A DNA stretch of 60,000 nt, from assembly GCF_026151205.1 (NCBI RefSeq), contig NC_087074.1, positions 6,326,001 to 6,386,000 on the forward strand, read 5' to 3'. Positions 59,946-60,000 of the stretch are shown piece by piece. The stretch is from Bolinopsis microptera. Its lineage: Eukaryota > Ctenophora > Tentaculata > Lobata > Bolinopsidae. Within the stretch, counting starts at the first letter, position 1. Each line of letters opens with the position of its first letter. Both the position numbers and the translations under genes were made by a program. The notes under the pieces are model-generated. The model was not told the DNA's origin. It ran no database searches and saw only the letters and a program-made list of their open reading frames with translations.

Positions 59946-60000
59946 CGAGAGAAGAGAAGTATTGTCAGGTGACGGTGATCACGAAAACAGCAGGTGAAAA

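Overview
The window is animal nuclear DNA: AT-rich, with GT-AG introns, AATAAA poly(A) signals and a heavy load of transposable elements. The gene set (a SoxE transcription factor, a Vasa/DDX4-like helicase, a multi-LDLR-A GPCR, an EGF/Sushi surface protein) and the mix of non-LTR and Penelope-like retroelements would fit an invertebrate, plausibly an early-branching one such as a cnidarian. That placement is inference; nothing here fixes the species. All splice models below were built by hand from reading frames and splice sites.

Layout. (1) 173-3628 (+): 3' part of a secreted or surface protein gene with EGF-like and Sushi domains, eight exons, carrying apparent frameshifts. (2) 4703-10291: a three-level transposon nest. 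A DNA-transposon-like element holds a non-LTR retrotransposon with an internally deleted RT, which itself holds a further inverted-repeat element. (3) 12463-14542 (+): two-exon Vasa-like DEAD-box helicase. (4) 14800-22331: dispersed repeats, foldback elements and MITEs, including one with clear hAT hallmarks. (5) 22758-26105 (+): two-exon, 1082-residue GPCR with signal peptide, LDLR-A-like modules and 7TM domain. (6) 26164-33085: more elements, dominated by a 3.9-kb giant palindrome and a pair of direct repeats whose second copy has acquired several very small insertions. (7) 33722-35225: 33-bp minisatellite. (8) 35659-41487 (-): 3' exons of a SWIM zinc-finger gene whose introns contain two retrotransposons and a TTAA-flanked element. 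(9) 41751-45830: a 726-bp near-perfect TTAA-flanked palindrome, a Penelope GIY-YIG remnant, a triplicated tandem repeat and a truncated LINE. (10) 49125-59945 (-): a complete SoxE gene of seven coding exons, 406 residues, with an 8.7-kb first intron containing a G-quadruplex-prone minisatellite and a compact CRE/E-box cluster.

The most unusual signal is a set of ultra-short (88-129 bp) insertions built as strings of hairpins and flanked by 8-bp (one 8-9-bp) target duplications. They were recognised because a direct repeat in the window supplies pre-insertion sites for two of them. They lack coding capacity, poly(A) tails and, in two of three families, convincing terminal inverted repeats. The genes do not form a shared pathway; they are independent loci separated by repeats.
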